Source: Parerythrobacter lacustris
Lineage (GTDB): Bacteria; Pseudomonadota; Alphaproteobacteria; Sphingomonadales; Sphingomonadaceae
Direction of reading: 5' to 3'
Assembly: GCF_024626475.1 (NCBI RefSeq)
Contig: NZ_JANKHH010000005.1
Coordinates: 186,001 to 250,000, forward strand
DNA: 64,000 nt
The translations under genes were made by a program, and so were the position numbers. Under the pieces are notes generated by a model. It searched no databases. It was given only the letters and a program-made list of their open reading frames with translations, and had not been told where the DNA came from. Within the stretch, counting starts at the first letter, position 1, and every line of letters begins with the position of its first letter. Below, piece after piece: positions 35,149 through 44,728 of this stretch.

Positions 35149-36714
35149 TCAGTCTTCCGTCAATTGAGAGAAGTCGGTCGTTGCAATGCTGGACAACACC
35201 GAGCTGCGCAGCGCTTTCGCGCGTTCGAGCGGAATGCCGGGGATAGCAAAACTGCCGCCCGCCAACCCGAGATGAAGCGTCGCATAGCCGCAGATCTTCG
35301 CGATCGGCCCTTGTGCGATTTCGACCGACTGCAGCTTGACCCGGTTTGCTACGGCGGTCGCAGGAGCGAGCCAGCCGCTGCGGCGGTAGATTTGTGTCCG
35401 GTCGATCGCGTTGCGGGCAAAGCGCCACAGGAACGCCTGTCGCAGCACGAGGAACAGCGCGACGCCGAACGGAATCAGCGCGAAGCCCCATTTCCCGTCC
35501 AGTTCCTCGATGCTGCTGCCGAGAGCGAGCCATAGCACAACGAGGCCGATCAGGCCGGGAAGCAGTCCATCGATTGCGATCCCGACATTGCGATTGGCAG
35601 TGCTGCCGCGCTGCCATTCGAGCTCGGCGGGCGGCATGTCGAACCCGGCAGCGGCGACGATCGGGGCAAGCTCGTCAAGCTGCGCGAAGGGCGCGACGTC
35701 GTGGCTCGCACCGCCCGCGTCCTGCGCCAGGCTGACAAAGCGCAAGCCGTGCCAGCCGAACCGACGGCGCAGGAAGCCGGTCGCAATGTCATAGCCCTGC
35801 ACCCGGTGGACCGGCATCACCACATCCGTGCGCGTCAGCAATCCCCGGCGTCGGCGGAACCCCTTCGCGGTCCGTTCGAGCACGAAGCCCCAGTCGCGCA
35901 GCACCGTTCGCGCAAGGCCTGTCACCGAACCGACGAATAACAGCCCTATCAGCCCCGCAACAGCGCCGAGCGCCTGCGCCACGGGGCCCAGTTGCGCGAT
36001 CCAGTCGCCCGGTCCGGCGAGCCATTCCATCCACAGATCCGGGTCCCACACCTCGATCCCGAGAAAGCTGTCGAGATATTGCAGCGCTCCGCCGAGCACC
36101 GCGAACACCGCGAGCGAAAACTCGAACAGCCCGAAGGTAACGAGGCGCTTCGGCCCCATTGCAAACAGCACTTCGGCGGGGGCGGTCGCTGGTGCCGCGG
36201 CATCGCCCGCATCCGAATCCGCTTCCGGGCCGGTCACGACCTGATCGACCTCATCCTTCTGCGCGCGCACCAGTTCGCGCAGGGCCTCGCCTTCGCTCTC
36301 TTTCAGATAGGCGAGCTTCATCTCGTCCTTGCCGCCCGCGCCAGTCTCGAACCGCACTTCTACGAGGCCGAACAACCGCGGGATCAGCGCCTGTTCGAGG
36401 CTCACGTCCTGGATCCGCTCGTAAGGCACCGATCGCGCCGCGCGGCTGAAAACGCCGCTCTCGACACGGATGTCCTGTTCGCCGACACTGTAGGTGAAGC
36501 GCTGCCAGCGGATGTAGCTCGCGAGGGTTCCGACAAGGATGACCAGCGCGCCGATCCCGAGCGCGAGCAGCACGCTGTAGCTGCGGCTGCCCGAGCCGAA
36601 AAACACCGCGATCACCGGGAACACCGCATTGCGCAGCGCAGCCGCGCCCTGCGCCAGCACGCTGACCGGGTTGGTCCGCTGCGGGACCCCGAGCGGGATT
36701 GCTGCCTCGCTCAC
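35149..36714 (-). CDS. Bacterial PH-domain membrane protein (YdbT-like)
   Basis: A 521-residue integral membrane protein with three repeats of a bacterial PH domain (DUF304/YdbT type), each next to membrane helices. The first repeat has SVGEQDIRVESGVFSRAARS and PYERIQDVSLEQ (about 70-115); the later repeats show VMPVHRVQGYDI and NRVKLQSVEIAQ. The GTG at 36714 overlaps the stop of the smaller PH-domain gene by 4 bp. Paired YdbS/YdbT genes are known from Gram-positives and other bacteria; their role, perhaps in envelope stress or secretion of bacteriocins, is not settled. Confidence 0.83.
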   Translation of the reverse strand: MSEAAIPLGVPQRTNPVSVLAQGAAALRNAVFPVIAVFFGSGSRSYSVLLALGIGALVILVGTLASYIRWQRFTYSVGEQDIRVESGVFSRAARSVPYERIQDVSLEQALIPRLFGLVEVRFETGAGGKDEMKLAYLKESEGEALRELVRAQKDEVDQVVTGPEADSDAGDAAAPATAPAEVLFAMGPKRLVTFGLFEFSLAVFAVLGGALQYLDSFLGIEVWDPDLWMEWLAGPGDWIAQLGPVAQALGAVAGLIGLLFVGSVTGLARTVLRDWGFVLERTAKGFRRRRGLLTRTDVVMPVHRVQGYDIATGFLRRRFGWHGLRFVSLAQDAGGASHDVAPFAQLDELAPIVAAAGFDMPPAELEWQRGSTANRNVGIAIDGLLPGLIGLVVLWLALGSSIEELDGKWGFALIPFGVALFLVLRQAFLWRFARNAIDRTQIYRRSGWLAPATAVANRVKLQSVEIAQGPIAKICGYATLHLGLAGGSFAIPGIPLERAKALRSSVLSSIATTDFSQLTED

Positions 36715-37169
36715 AGCGTCTCGCGCTTGATGTGTTCGCGGATCGCCTCGCGCATCGCCGCCGCGTCGTCGCTCGCGAGGCCGGGCAGCTTGACCGAGGC
36801 GTTGTGCGTGCCCGCCGTATGCACCGTCAGCGTCGACAGCCCGAAGGCGCGCTCGAGCGGGCTCTCGTCGAGGTCGATATGCTGGACGCGGCCGAACGGC
36901 ACCACCGTGTCCGACCGGAACAGCAGACCGCGCACGACGCGCAGGCGGTCGCTCCCCATGTCGTACCCGCAGGCTGCCCAGCGCCGCAGCGGGATGCGCA
37001 GAATGATGAAGGTGGCGAGCAGCACCACCGGCACGACTATCGCGCCCAGGGGGAGGAGATCGGCGCTTTCCAGCACGATGGCGGCGATCAGCACAGGCAG
37101 CGTGGCGAGTGCGGCGCGGATTCGCGTTACGGTGACGAAGCGCGGATCGAGCTTGGTGAGGTCTTCCAT
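36711..37169 (-). CDS. Bacterial PH-domain membrane protein (YdbS-like)
   Basis: A 152-residue partner of the larger PH-domain protein. Two membrane helices (about 20-55) precede a single PH-type domain with RVVRGLLFRSDTVVPFGRV and DLDESPLERAFGL segments. The two genes overlap by 4 bp and form a pair like ydbS-ydbT. Last chromosomal gene before the att-like sequence and the integrase remnant. Confidence 0.83.
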   Translation of the reverse strand: MEDLTKLDPRFVTVTRIRAALATLPVLIAAIVLESADLLPLGAIVVPVVLLATFIILRIPLRRWAACGYDMGSDRLRVVRGLLFRSDTVVPFGRVQHIDLDESPLERAFGLSTLTVHTAGTHNASVKLPGLASDDAAAMREAIREHIKRETL

Positions 37170-37247
37170 GGTGCCTTAGTCTAATAAGACGGTGGCCACG
37201 AGCAAGCGCAATCGTGCGCTGAGCATCGTTCACGAAAATTGAAGAGG

Positions 37248-37279
37248 ATGGTGCTGCTGGCGAGGTTTGAACTCCCGGC
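37248..37279 (-). repeat. att-like copy of the tRNA-Thr 3' end (distal island border)
   Basis: This 32-base stretch matches 59238-59269 (T arm, 3' acceptor strand and CCA of tRNA-Thr) at 30 of 32 positions, in the same orientation, 21,990 bp away. One change breaks the T stem, and the rest of the tRNA is absent, so it is not a gene. It lies directly before the integrase remnant, as expected for an attachment site of an element that inserts into a tRNA 3' end. Confidence 0.75.
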
Positions 37280-37296
37280 GTGGAGGTTTCGCTCAG

Positions 37297-38464
37297 ATGG
37301 TCGATCTCAGTAGGGTCGGAAACAGGGAGCGGTTGAAGCCGAGGGCTGGCAACGAGCCGCATTGGCATCGTTCGCGGGCGGGATGTTTCGTCGGATACCG
37401 CCCCCCCAAAAGCGTGGGGGGGAAGGAAACTGGGTTGCTCGAACTTATGACGCTGAGAATGTTAAGTACAAGCGCAAAGCCCTCGGCAACTATGGTGCCC
37501 TGGCGGGACATGAAGTGTTCATTGCTGCTCGCAAGGGCGCTGAAACTTGGGCGCAGCTAGTTGAAGCGGGCAGAGTCCATTCCGAGAAGATAGAAACCGT
37601 GGAGGATGCTTGCCGAGCCTATCTTCGCGCCCGCCCCGGAAAGATTGCAGAAGGCGTTTTCCGCCGACACATCTTTGAAGATCCGATAGCTAGAGTTAGA
37701 CTTGATCGTCTGCGTCAGCATCATTTGCGAGAATGGCGAAATAGGTTGGAGGCCGCACCAGCGATTGTCAGTCGATCAAAGGTAGGAGAGTTGCGAACAA
37801 AGCCTCGCGCACCTTCGACGGTGAATAGGGACATGGTTCCTCTTTGCGCGGCCCTTCGGAGAGTGCTTGCGCAAGGAACATCGAATGCGGACTCTGCATG
37901 GCAGGAAGCGCTTAAGCTGTTCAGGGGCGCTGATCGCCCCCGGGAGTTGTACCTCGACCGCGATCGGCGCCGGAAGCTGCTCGATGCAGTTGAGCCAGAG
38001 GTGGCCCCATTCCTTCGCGCCCTTTGCCTGGTTCCGTTGCGCCCCGGTGCGTCAGCTGGGCTTCGCGCTGGGGATTTCGACAGGCGGACGCATTCGCTTC
38101 TGATCGGGCGAGATTAGAACGGGCTTGCGCGCAAAATCACGGTTCCACCAACAATGGCGGAGTTTCTCGCAAACCTAGGTGACAAACGAAGGCGTCAGAG
38201 CCGCTGTTTGTACGCCAAAACGGCAGAGCATGGGACAAAGATGCGTGGAAGTACCCGATCAAGCAGGCCGTCGATGCCGCAGAACTGCCTGCAGCAACGT
38301 CAGCCTGCACGTTGCGGCATAGCGTGTTGACCGATTTGGTGCGGGTGGGTCTGCCGATCCTTACTGTTGCGCAGATGGCAGGCACCAGCGTTGCGATGAT
38401 CGAGTGGCATTTTGGTCACCTGGTACGTGACGACGCAGAGCAGGCGCTTGCAGGAGTCACCTGA
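37297..38464 (+). pseudogene. Decayed tyrosine-type integrase
   Basis: Joining frames rebuilds an integrase of about 388 residues. The N-terminus (ATG 37297, GGAGG upstream) reads VGNRERLKPRAGNEPHWH and GCFVGYRPP. A one-base loss in a run of seven G (37416-37422) then shifts to the frame with WVARTYDAENVKYKRKALG and the SAM-like domain. A TAG at 38115-38117 interrupts RDKNGLARK (K to stop). A second one-base loss near 38200 leads to the catalytic end, with CTLRHSVLTDL and VAQMAGTSVAMIEWHFGHL. The catalytic Tyr of the HYGHL motif is Phe (TTT, 38411-38413). Several independent lesions make this a dead gene, although a G-run sequencing error cannot be excluded for the first. Confidence 0.82.
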
Positions 38465-38505
38465 CGGGCAAACGGAAAGGTGATTTCCGCTTTCACGCCG
38501 GGAAC

Positions 38506-38781
38506 ATGGCATCCTATGCAGGAAAGACCGTAGCTGCTTTGAAGATCGAAGCGAGAAGGGATGGGCAAACTCATATGACGCGCGAACGTGCGCTTTTCAC
38601 GCCCACCCATGCGTTCAACCTACTATACGCTTGGCCACAAATCACCGTTTCGCAAACGGTCATTCCAGTAGTTGCTGGTGGCGAAGAGCTCTACCAAGGA
38701 TGGCTTCGCAAGATTAGAGATCCAAGAAACCCGCCAGCTGCCAACGAGGCCTATAGTTGTGCGGCACTGAAATCATTGTGA
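38506..38781 (+). CDS. Short hypothetical protein
   Basis: A 91-residue reading frame just after the integrase remnant, with an ATG 42 bases beyond the integrase stop. No ribosome site, signal or family is visible. Its codon use is less GC-biased than that of neighbouring genes, as in the remnant before it. It may be island cargo debris rather than a gene. Confidence 0.25.
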   Translation: MASYAGKTVAALKIEARRDGQTHMTRERALFTPTHAFNLLYAWPQITVSQTVIPVVAGGEELYQGWLRKIRDPRNPPAANEAYSCAALKSL

Positions 38782-39095
38782 ACGAGGGCCGGAATCATAG
38801 TCAGGGTGTCGGGAATTCAAGTCCCTCCTCCGCTACCATTTTCCACTGCCGGACCATTCGCCTGCACTGCGGTCGGGCTGATTTTGCGTCGAGGAATTCG
38901 CTCGCCCGGGTTGATTGCAGGGGAAGGTGAAGTGCCTGGATGGGCGGTGCCGCGGCAATCGCCGCTGATCGCGCTGGCACCGCCGTGCTGCGTTCTCCAC
39001 AGCGATCCGAATGCAGCCGGCAACTGAGGAACCCGCCCTCCGCGGCCCGCAACTGTTAGTTGCCAGATGAAGGATCCACTCATTGAGAGCGAAAA
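38782..39095. other. Non-coding stretch before the island's first promoter
   Basis: About 310 bases with no supported gene. It contains a tRNA-like 3' end (38805-38838). It leads into the two LacI-type operators in front of the TonB receptor gene. Confidence 0.35.
38805..38838 (+). repeat. Possible second tRNA-like 3' end
   Basis: The sequence has GGGA-ATTCAAG-TCCC, resembling a T arm, followed by CTCCTCCGCTACCA with a terminal CCA. The rest of a tRNA is missing and the T stem is imperfect. It may be the scar of another integration at a tRNA or tmRNA gene; the parent gene is not in the window. Confidence 0.3.
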
Positions 39096-39107
39096 GCAAT
39101 CGATTGC
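39096..39107. promoter_or_regulatory. LacI-type operator O1 (TonB receptor promoter)
   Basis: Perfect 12-bp palindrome GCAATCGATTGC, the first of two at this promoter, 24 bp centre to centre from the next. The same word occurs in two other promoter regions of the island. Confidence 0.8.
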
Positions 39108-39119
39108 AGATTCTTCTTT

Positions 39120-39131
39120 GCAATCGATTGC
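39120..39131. promoter_or_regulatory. LacI-type operator O2 (TonB receptor promoter)
   Basis: Second perfect GCAATCGATTGC copy, followed by AAAAATATTAG, which may hold the -10 region. Tandem operators 24 bp apart could bind two dimers on nearly the same DNA face, giving tight repression. Confidence 0.8.
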
Positions 39132-39202
39132 AAAAATATTAGATCGGGGCGAATCGGACGTCGCGCAGGGGAGTTGTGCGCGCCATTACGGGAGAGAGAA
39201 TA

Positions 39203-41722
39203 ATGACTAGGACCGCGTATCGTACGTGCGTATCTGCACTTGCCCTTGGGGTTGCGCTGCCATTTTCTGCGCCGTCTTTGGCGCAGGACAACGAGGAGGC
39301 AGCAGCAGATCCAACCGGCCTCGACATCATCGTCGTCACCGCATCGGTTGGCAATCAGACGCAGATCGAAAGTTCGATCTCGGTGACCTCGATCGACGAT
39401 TCGATCATCCAGAACTTCCAGCCGCAGTCCGAAGCGGAAATTTTCCGCCTGCTGCCGGGTATCCAGACGCCGGGCACCTCGGGGCCCGGCGGCAACGCCA
39501 ACATCGCCGTCCGCGGCCTGCCGGTCGCCACCGGCGGCGCGCCTTTCGTGCAATTGCAGGAAGACGGCCTGCCGATGGTGCTGTTCGGCGACATCCAGTT
39601 CGGCAACAACGACTACTGGTCCAAGTTCGACACCACCACCGCATCGGTGGAAGCCGTGCGCGGCGGTTCGGCCACCACGCTGGCCAGCCAGGCCCCCGGC
39701 GCGGTGATCAACTACATCAGCCACACGGGCGAAAAGGAAGGCGGCCTAGTCCAGCTGACCAAGGGGGTCGACTTCAACGACACCAAGCTCGACTTCCGTT
39801 ACGGCGGCGGGCTGGGCGAAGGGCTTTACTTCCACGTCGGCGGCTATTTCCAGCGCGGCAAGGACCCGCTGGGGGTCGACTACACGATCAACGACAGCAT
39901 CCAGGTGAAGGGCAACCTGACCAAGGAGTTCGATGACGGGGCATCGTTCCTGCGGTTGTTCTTCAAGGTCGCCGACACGCAGGGCATCAACTACACCGGT
40001 GCTCCGGCGCTGGCCAACTTCGCCAACGGCGAGGTCAGCGATATCCGTGCTTTTCCCGGATTCGATGGACGCAGCCAGACCAACTACTCGATCTACAACC
40101 AGGAACAGCTGATCTACAATCGCGACGGCGTGTTCGAGCGGGTCGGGATCAACGGCATCTCGACCGATCAGCAATATATCGGGGCGCAGCTGCACTGGGA
40201 ATTCGGCGATAACTTTACGCTCGACAACCGGGCGCGCTATTCCGATGTCAGTGGCCGTTTCTCCTCCCCGTTCCTCAACATTGCGACCCGCGGAAGTGTG
40301 ATCGGTTCGACCGTCAACGGGGCGACCGTGGCGCAGATCCGTTACGCCAACGGTCCGAGCGCCGGGCAGGTGTTTACCGGTGCGCTGCTCGACAACAATG
40401 TCAACGTCACCACCAATATCCGTGACCTCGGCGCTTTCGTGAACGATCTCGTGCTCGCGGGCGAATTCGATGTCGGCTCAATGCTGCTGACAGCGCGCGG
40501 CGGCTTCTTCTACATGGACCAGACCATCGCGATGGACTGGCACGTCAACCGCTCGACCCGCGAACTGAGCGGGGACAACCCGGCGCAGCTCGACCTCTAC
40601 GACGCGGCCGGCAACCAGCTGACCTTCCAGGGCATCTCGGGCTATAACAACAATTGGGGCAATTGTTGCGCCCGCGACTACGACCTCGGTTACACTAACA
40701 CCGCGCCTTACGCGCAGCTGGTGCTCGACGGCGATCTGTTCAACTTCGATGCCTCGGTCCGGTTCGAGCGGGTTGCGGCGAGCGGCTACACCATCGCCGG
40801 GGGCAACACCTTCCTCGTCTCGCCCGATCCCAGCCGCCCGAACCTGCGGATCGAGGCGATGACCGCCAACGGAGCGCGTGAACAGCTCGATTACAGCCGC
40901 AGCTACACCAGCTGGTCGGTCGGCGGCCTGTTCAAAGCATCGAGCGACCTGTCGATCTTTGCCCGCGCCTCGCGCGGTGGGCGCTTCAACTCCGACCGCC
41001 AGACCGTCGGCGGCAAGATCGCCAATGACGGGTCGCTGTGCACCGGGGCTGAGGCGCTTGCGGGCACCAACGGCTGCGCGGCCGACGGGGTCACCCCCTC
41101 GGTCGACTTCGTCAACCAGTACGAGCTCGGCGCGAAGGCACGCGGCGGCCTCGGCGGCGGCGACTGGACGGCGGAGCTGACGCTGCTCAAGGGCGATTTC
41201 AGCCAAAGCACCTTCGAGCTTTCGGCCACCCGTTGCCCCGGCGGGGCCGGCGGCTGCATCATCGACAGCGAATACAAGTCGAAAGGCTTCGAGTTCTTCG
41301 GCACCTACCGCAACGGCGGACTGCTGTTCGTGGCCAATGCGACCTACTCCGACGCGCAACGCAAGCTGTCGGGCGCGGCGAATTTCACCAAGGCGCCGTT
41401 CATTCCCGACCTCAGCTACTCGCTTTCGGCCTCCTACGATTTCGCCGATATCGTGACGCTGGGCCTGTCGGCCACCGGGCAGACCAGCGTGGTCGACGAT
41501 GCCCTGCGGGAATACGAAGGCAAGACCACCTTCAACGCCTCGCTCCGCGTCAGCCCGCTCGACAACCTCGAGCTCGGTGTCAACGTCTACAACCTGTTCA
41601 ACACCTTCGACCTTCGCGGCAACGGTGCCACGCTGGTCAATGGCGGGGTATCCCCGGCGATCGTCAGCGGTACGCCGGTTCCGGGCCGCAATGTCAGCGC
41701 ATCGGTTCGCCTGACCTTCTGA
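39203..41722 (+). CDS. TonB-dependent receptor
   Basis: An outer-membrane receptor of 839 residues for energised import, probably of oligosaccharides given its neighbours. The signal peptide (about 1-26, ending SLAQ) precedes the plug domain, with DIIVVTASVG and a TonB-type SEAEIFRLLPGIQTPG (about 70-85), then NIAVRGLP. A long beta-barrel follows, ending in ASVRLTF with the terminal Phe. GGAGAG lies just before the ATG at 39203. Two LacI-type operators sit upstream. A hairpin-T-run after the gene may hold back the following genes, so the receptor would be made in excess over the halogenase. Confidence 0.93.
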   Translation: MTRTAYRTCVSALALGVALPFSAPSLAQDNEEAAADPTGLDIIVVTASVGNQTQIESSISVTSIDDSIIQNFQPQSEAEIFRLLPGIQTPGTSGPGGNANIAVRGLPVATGGAPFVQLQEDGLPMVLFGDIQFGNNDYWSKFDTTTASVEAVRGGSATTLASQAPGAVINYISHTGEKEGGLVQLTKGVDFNDTKLDFRYGGGLGEGLYFHVGGYFQRGKDPLGVDYTINDSIQVKGNLTKEFDDGASFLRLFFKVADTQGINYTGAPALANFANGEVSDIRAFPGFDGRSQTNYSIYNQEQLIYNRDGVFERVGINGISTDQQYIGAQLHWEFGDNFTLDNRARYSDVSGRFSSPFLNIATRGSVIGSTVNGATVAQIRYANGPSAGQVFTGALLDNNVNVTTNIRDLGAFVNDLVLAGEFDVGSMLLTARGGFFYMDQTIAMDWHVNRSTRELSGDNPAQLDLYDAAGNQLTFQGISGYNNNWGNCCARDYDLGYTNTAPYAQLVLDGDLFNFDASVRFERVAASGYTIAGGNTFLVSPDPSRPNLRIEAMTANGAREQLDYSRSYTSWSVGGLFKASSDLSIFARASRGGRFNSDRQTVGGKIANDGSLCTGAEALAGTNGCAADGVTPSVDFVNQYELGAKARGGLGGGDWTAELTLLKGDFSQSTFELSATRCPGGAGGCIIDSEYKSKGFEFFGTYRNGGLLFVANATYSDAQRKLSGAANFTKAPFIPDLSYSLSASYDFADIVTLGLSATGQTSVVDDALREYEGKTTFNASLRVSPLDNLELGVNVYNLFNTFDLRGNGATLVNGGVSPAIVSGTPVPGRNVSASVRLTF

Positions 41723-41737
41723 TCGGGTCGCATGTTC

Positions 41738-41765
41738 GTGCGGCGTGCCGGGGGGCGCGCCGCAC
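41738..41765 (+). other. Stem-loop after the receptor gene
   Basis: GTGCGGCG (41738-41745) and CGCCGCAC (41758-41765) form an 8-bp stem with a 12-base loop, 16 bases after the receptor stop. No T run follows, so it may stabilise the receptor mRNA. Confidence 0.4.
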
Positions 41766-41796
41766 ATCCTCCCGGCGGCTCCCACCGCCAACCACG

Positions 41797-41830
41797 GGGA
41801 CCGGTGGTTCAGGCTACCGGTCCCTTTCTT
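41797..41830 (+). terminator. Intra-operon terminator/attenuator before the halogenase
   Basis: GGGACCGGT (41797-41805) and ACCGGTCCC (41816-41824) form a perfect 9-bp stem with a 10-base loop, followed by TTTCTT. It lies 20 bases upstream of the halogenase start, so transcription into the next genes would be only partial. Confidence 0.65.
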
Positions 41831-41849
41831 GTGTCGCTAGGATATTCCG

Positions 41850-43370
41850 ATGACCGATACAGCAGATGACCGCGCCATCCGCTCGATCCTGGTGGTCGGC
41901 GGAGGCTCTGCAGGATGGATGACCGCGGCGGCGCTGGCCAATGCGCTGCCCAGAGGGTGCGCGATCACGCTGGTCGAATCCGAGGCGATCGGCACCGTCG
42001 GCGTGGGCGAAGCGACCATCCCACCGATCCGCACCTTCAATGCCATGCTCGGCATCGACGAACGCGAGTTCATCCGCGAGACGCAGGGCTCGTTCAAGCT
42101 GGGGATCGAATTCGTCGACTGGGGCGCCAAGGGCGAACGCTATTTCCATCCCTTCGGTCCGCACGGCAAGCCGATGGATATCCGCGACGTGCACCAGCTG
42201 TGGCTACAGGCGAGGCTGAGCGGCGAGGACGCCGGGGAGTTCGACGAGCTGTCGATGGCCTGGCAACTCGCAAAACGGGGACGGTTTACGATACCCAGCC
42301 CCGATGGCCGAAACGTCATGTCGACTTTCGACTATGCCTTCCATTTCGATGCCGGACGCTATGCGCGTTATCTGCGCGCCTACTCCGAGAAGCGCGGTGT
42401 CACCCGCGTCGAAGGCAAGATCGCCGATGTCACCCTCGACGGAGAGAGTGGGTTCATCCGCTCGGTCACATTGGAAGACGGGCAGGTGTTGAAGGCCGAG
42501 CTGTTCATCGACTGCTCGGGCTTTCGCGGGCTACTGATTGAAGGGGCGCTCAAGGCCGGATACGAGGATTGGACCCACTGGCTGCCATGCGACCGTGCTG
42601 TGGCCATTCCGTGCAGCCATGGCGGCGAGTTTACTCCCTACACCCGTTCGACCGCGCGCGAAGCGGGCTGGCAATGGCGCATCCCGTTGCAGCACCGGAT
42701 CGGCAATGGCTATGTCTATTGCAGCCAGTTCATCAGCGACGAAGAGGCAGAGCGGACCCTGCTGGCCAACCTCGACGGCGAGCCGCTGGCACAGCCCAAC
42801 CGGCTCCGCTTCGTCACCGGTATGCGGCGCAAGTTCTGGGACAGGAACGTGGTCGCGATCGGCCTGTCGAGCGGCTTTATGGAACCACTCGAATCGACCA
42901 GCCTGCATTTGATTCAGGCCGGGATTTCCAAGCTGTTGGCGCTGTTCCCCGACCGCAGCTTCGACCCGATGGTGCGCGACGAATACAACCACATTGCCCG
43001 CACCGAATACGAACGGATCCGCGACTTCCTGGTGCTGCATTACAAGCTGACGACGCGCGATGATTCCGAGCTTTGGCGGTACTGCCGCGACATGGAAATT
43101 CCCGACACGCTCGCCTTCAAGATCGAGCATTTCCGCCGCTACGGACGCCATATCGCGCGCGACATGGACCTGTTCGGCCCGCCGAGCTGGCATGCGGTGC
43201 ATATCGGGCAGGGCAATATCCCCGAGGCCTGCGACCCGGTCGCGGGTTATCGCGAGCAGCGACCGGGTGAGTGGTTGGGCAAGCTCAAGGCGGCGATGGC
43301 GCACGAAGCGGCGCAGCAGACCACGCTCGAGCAGTTCATCGACCGGCATTGCAAAGCCCCGGCGGTGTGA
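41850..43370 (+). CDS. Flavin-dependent (tryptophan-type) halogenase
   Basis: A 506-residue FAD-dependent halogenase that, if active, uses FADH2, oxygen and halide to make hypohalous acid held on a Lys. Visible: the dinucleotide-binding GGGSAGW (17-23), the GVGEATIP loop (51-58), the catalytic Lys in GSFKLGIEF (Lys83), the halogenase-specific WQWRIP (274-279), and [14 protein letters not shown] with Glu348. AGGA precedes the ATG. Its GTGA overlap with the next gene couples their translation. Halogenases of this group beside TonB receptors are known in Brevundimonas and Xanthomonas and act on indole in vitro. The natural substrate is unknown, and a reductase partner is not in the locus. Confidence 0.92.
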   Translation: MTDTADDRAIRSILVVGGGSAGWMTAAALANALPRGCAITLVESEAIGTVGVGEATIPPIRTFNAMLGIDEREFIRETQGSFKLGIEFVDWGAKGERYFHPFGPHGKPMDIRDVHQLWLQARLSGEDAGEFDELSMAWQLAKRGRFTIPSPDGRNVMSTFDYAFHFDAGRYARYLRAYSEKRGVTRVEGKIADVTLDGESGFIRSVTLEDGQVLKAELFIDCSGFRGLLIEGALKAGYEDWTHWLPCDRAVAIPCSHGGEFTPYTRSTAREAGWQWRIPLQHRIGNGYVYCSQFISDEEAERTLLANLDGEPLAQPNRLRFVTGMRRKFWDRNVVAIGLSSGFMEPLESTSLHLIQAGISKLLALFPDRSFDPMVRDEYNHIARTEYERIRDFLVLHYKLTTRDDSELWRYCRDMEIPDTLAFKIEHFRRYGRHIARDMDLFGPPSWHAVHIGQGNIPEACDPVAGYREQRPGEWLGKLKAAMAHEAAQQTTLEQFIDRHCKAPAV

Positions 43371-44728
43371 GAGCCGCAGTGGCGCAGGAAACTGTTCCGA
43401 CGCTCGTTGCTCAGGCGCAGGCCGCTTACGCCGCGCAGGATATGGCCACCGCTTGCGCTGCGATTGATGCAGCGGTGGCGCAGGCCCCTGACCATCCTGC
43501 GCTATCCTTCATGCGGGCGCAATTCCATTGGGAGGGGTGGTTCGACGCCGTGCCTCTGTTCGAACGCGCGGCGCAGCTCAATCCCGGGAATCCCGACATC
43601 GTGCGCAATTTCGCACTGGCGCTGGCTTCCGAAGGGCAGGGCGGGCGGGCCACGCGGCTGCTGGAAGGAATTCTCGCGCGCAGCTCTGGGTGGGTGGAGG
43701 GGCACAACACGCTCGCCACGCTCCGGACCACGGCGGGTGAGGACGATCCACTGCGTAGCTTCGCCGAGGCAGTGCAGTGCGAACCGGGCAATGCGGCATT
43801 GATCCAAGCCTGGTTCCACAAAGTCGTAGCGGGCAAGGATTGGGAGGAGGCGCGCAAGATTCTGGCACATGGCAAGTTTCCCTTGCTGCGCCTGTGGCTC
43901 GATTGCGAAAGCGGTGCAGCGAACGCCGATCCGGAGATCTTTGCTGCCCATGCAGGGTCAAACGATCCGGGGCTCGCGCTGCTGCAAGTGCGGCATGCGC
44001 TCCGCCATGGCGATCCGGCGCGGGCGCTCGTTTTGGCCGAGGCGCAGCTCGGCACTTCCCACGAGGGGCAGTTCTGGCCTTACCTCGATCTCTGCTGGCG
44101 GCTGATGGGCGATGACCGTGCCGACTGGCTGGAAGGAAACTTTACCAACGCAATCGATCTCGAACTCCCGCAAGCCACGCTGGCCGAACTGGCGACCTTC
44201 CTGCGCGGTCTCCACCGTATGTCCGCCCCCTATCCCGAACAATCGGTGCGCGGCGGGACGCAGACCGAGCGCAATCTGCTTTTGCACCATGACCCGCTGG
44301 TGATGGCGCTGCGGCGCAAAATCGAGGCGGTGGTCGAACAATGGCGCGATGGCTTGCCGCAAGGTGCGAGCCACCTTCTGCTGTCCCGCAAGCCCGCCGA
44401 CATCCGCTTCAGCGGCAGCTGGTCGGTGCGGCTGGCAGGCGGCGGGCATCATAGCGCGCATACCCATCCGCAAGGCTGGGCCAGCTCCGCGCTCTATATC
44501 GTCGTGCCGCCTGAAACCGGGCGCGACCATGCCGGAGAGCTGGCCCTGGGCATGCCGCCGCCGGAGCTGGGGCTGGGCCTCGGGCCGACGCAATACATCA
44601 CGCCGAAGCCTGGGCGGCTGGCGCTATTCCCTTCGACCACCTGGCACGGCACTGTGCCGTTCGAGGGGGAGGAGCGATTGACCATGGCTTTCGATGTGGC
44701 ACCACAAATGACAGGGAGCACGAAGTGA
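43367..44728 (+). CDS. TPR-repeat protein with 2OG-Fe(II) oxygenase-like domain
   Basis: A 453-residue, probably cytoplasmic protein. The N-terminal half (about 10-230) has helical TPR-like repeats, for example around [20 protein letters not shown]. The C-terminal domain (about 335-445) fits the putative 2OG-Fe(II) oxygenase family of the PF13759 type: [20 protein letters not shown], with His365 and His367, and [12 protein letters not shown] with His427, then Arg437, possibly for 2-oxoglutarate. This HxH-to-H pattern should be checked by structure. The GTG start at 43367 overlaps the halogenase stop, and its ATGA stop overlaps the kinase start. A protein or peptide hydroxylase is likely; no substrate is known. 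Confidence 0.8.
   Translation: MRAAVAQETVPTLVAQAQAAYAAQDMATACAAIDAAVAQAPDHPALSFMRAQFHWEGWFDAVPLFERAAQLNPGNPDIVRNFALALASEGQGGRATRLLEGILARSSGWVEGHNTLATLRTTAGEDDPLRSFAEAVQCEPGNAALIQAWFHKVVAGKDWEEARKILAHGKFPLLRLWLDCESGAANADPEIFAAHAGSNDPGLALLQVRHALRHGDPARALVLAEAQLGTSHEGQFWPYLDLCWRLMGDDRADWLEGNFTNAIDLELPQATLAELATFLRGLHRMSAPYPEQSVRGGTQTERNLLLHHDPLVMALRRKIEAVVEQWRDGLPQGASHLLLSRKPADIRFSGSWSVRLAGGGHHSAHTHPQGWASSALYIVVPPETGRDHAGELALGMPPPELGLGLGPTQYITPKPGRLALFPSTTWHGTVPFEGEERLTMAFDVAPQMTGSTK

Noticed and set aside
37362-38117. Intact short integrase of 251 residues
   Set aside because: The N-terminal part lies in another frame upstream and the catalytic end in another downstream, so it is a piece of a pseudogene.
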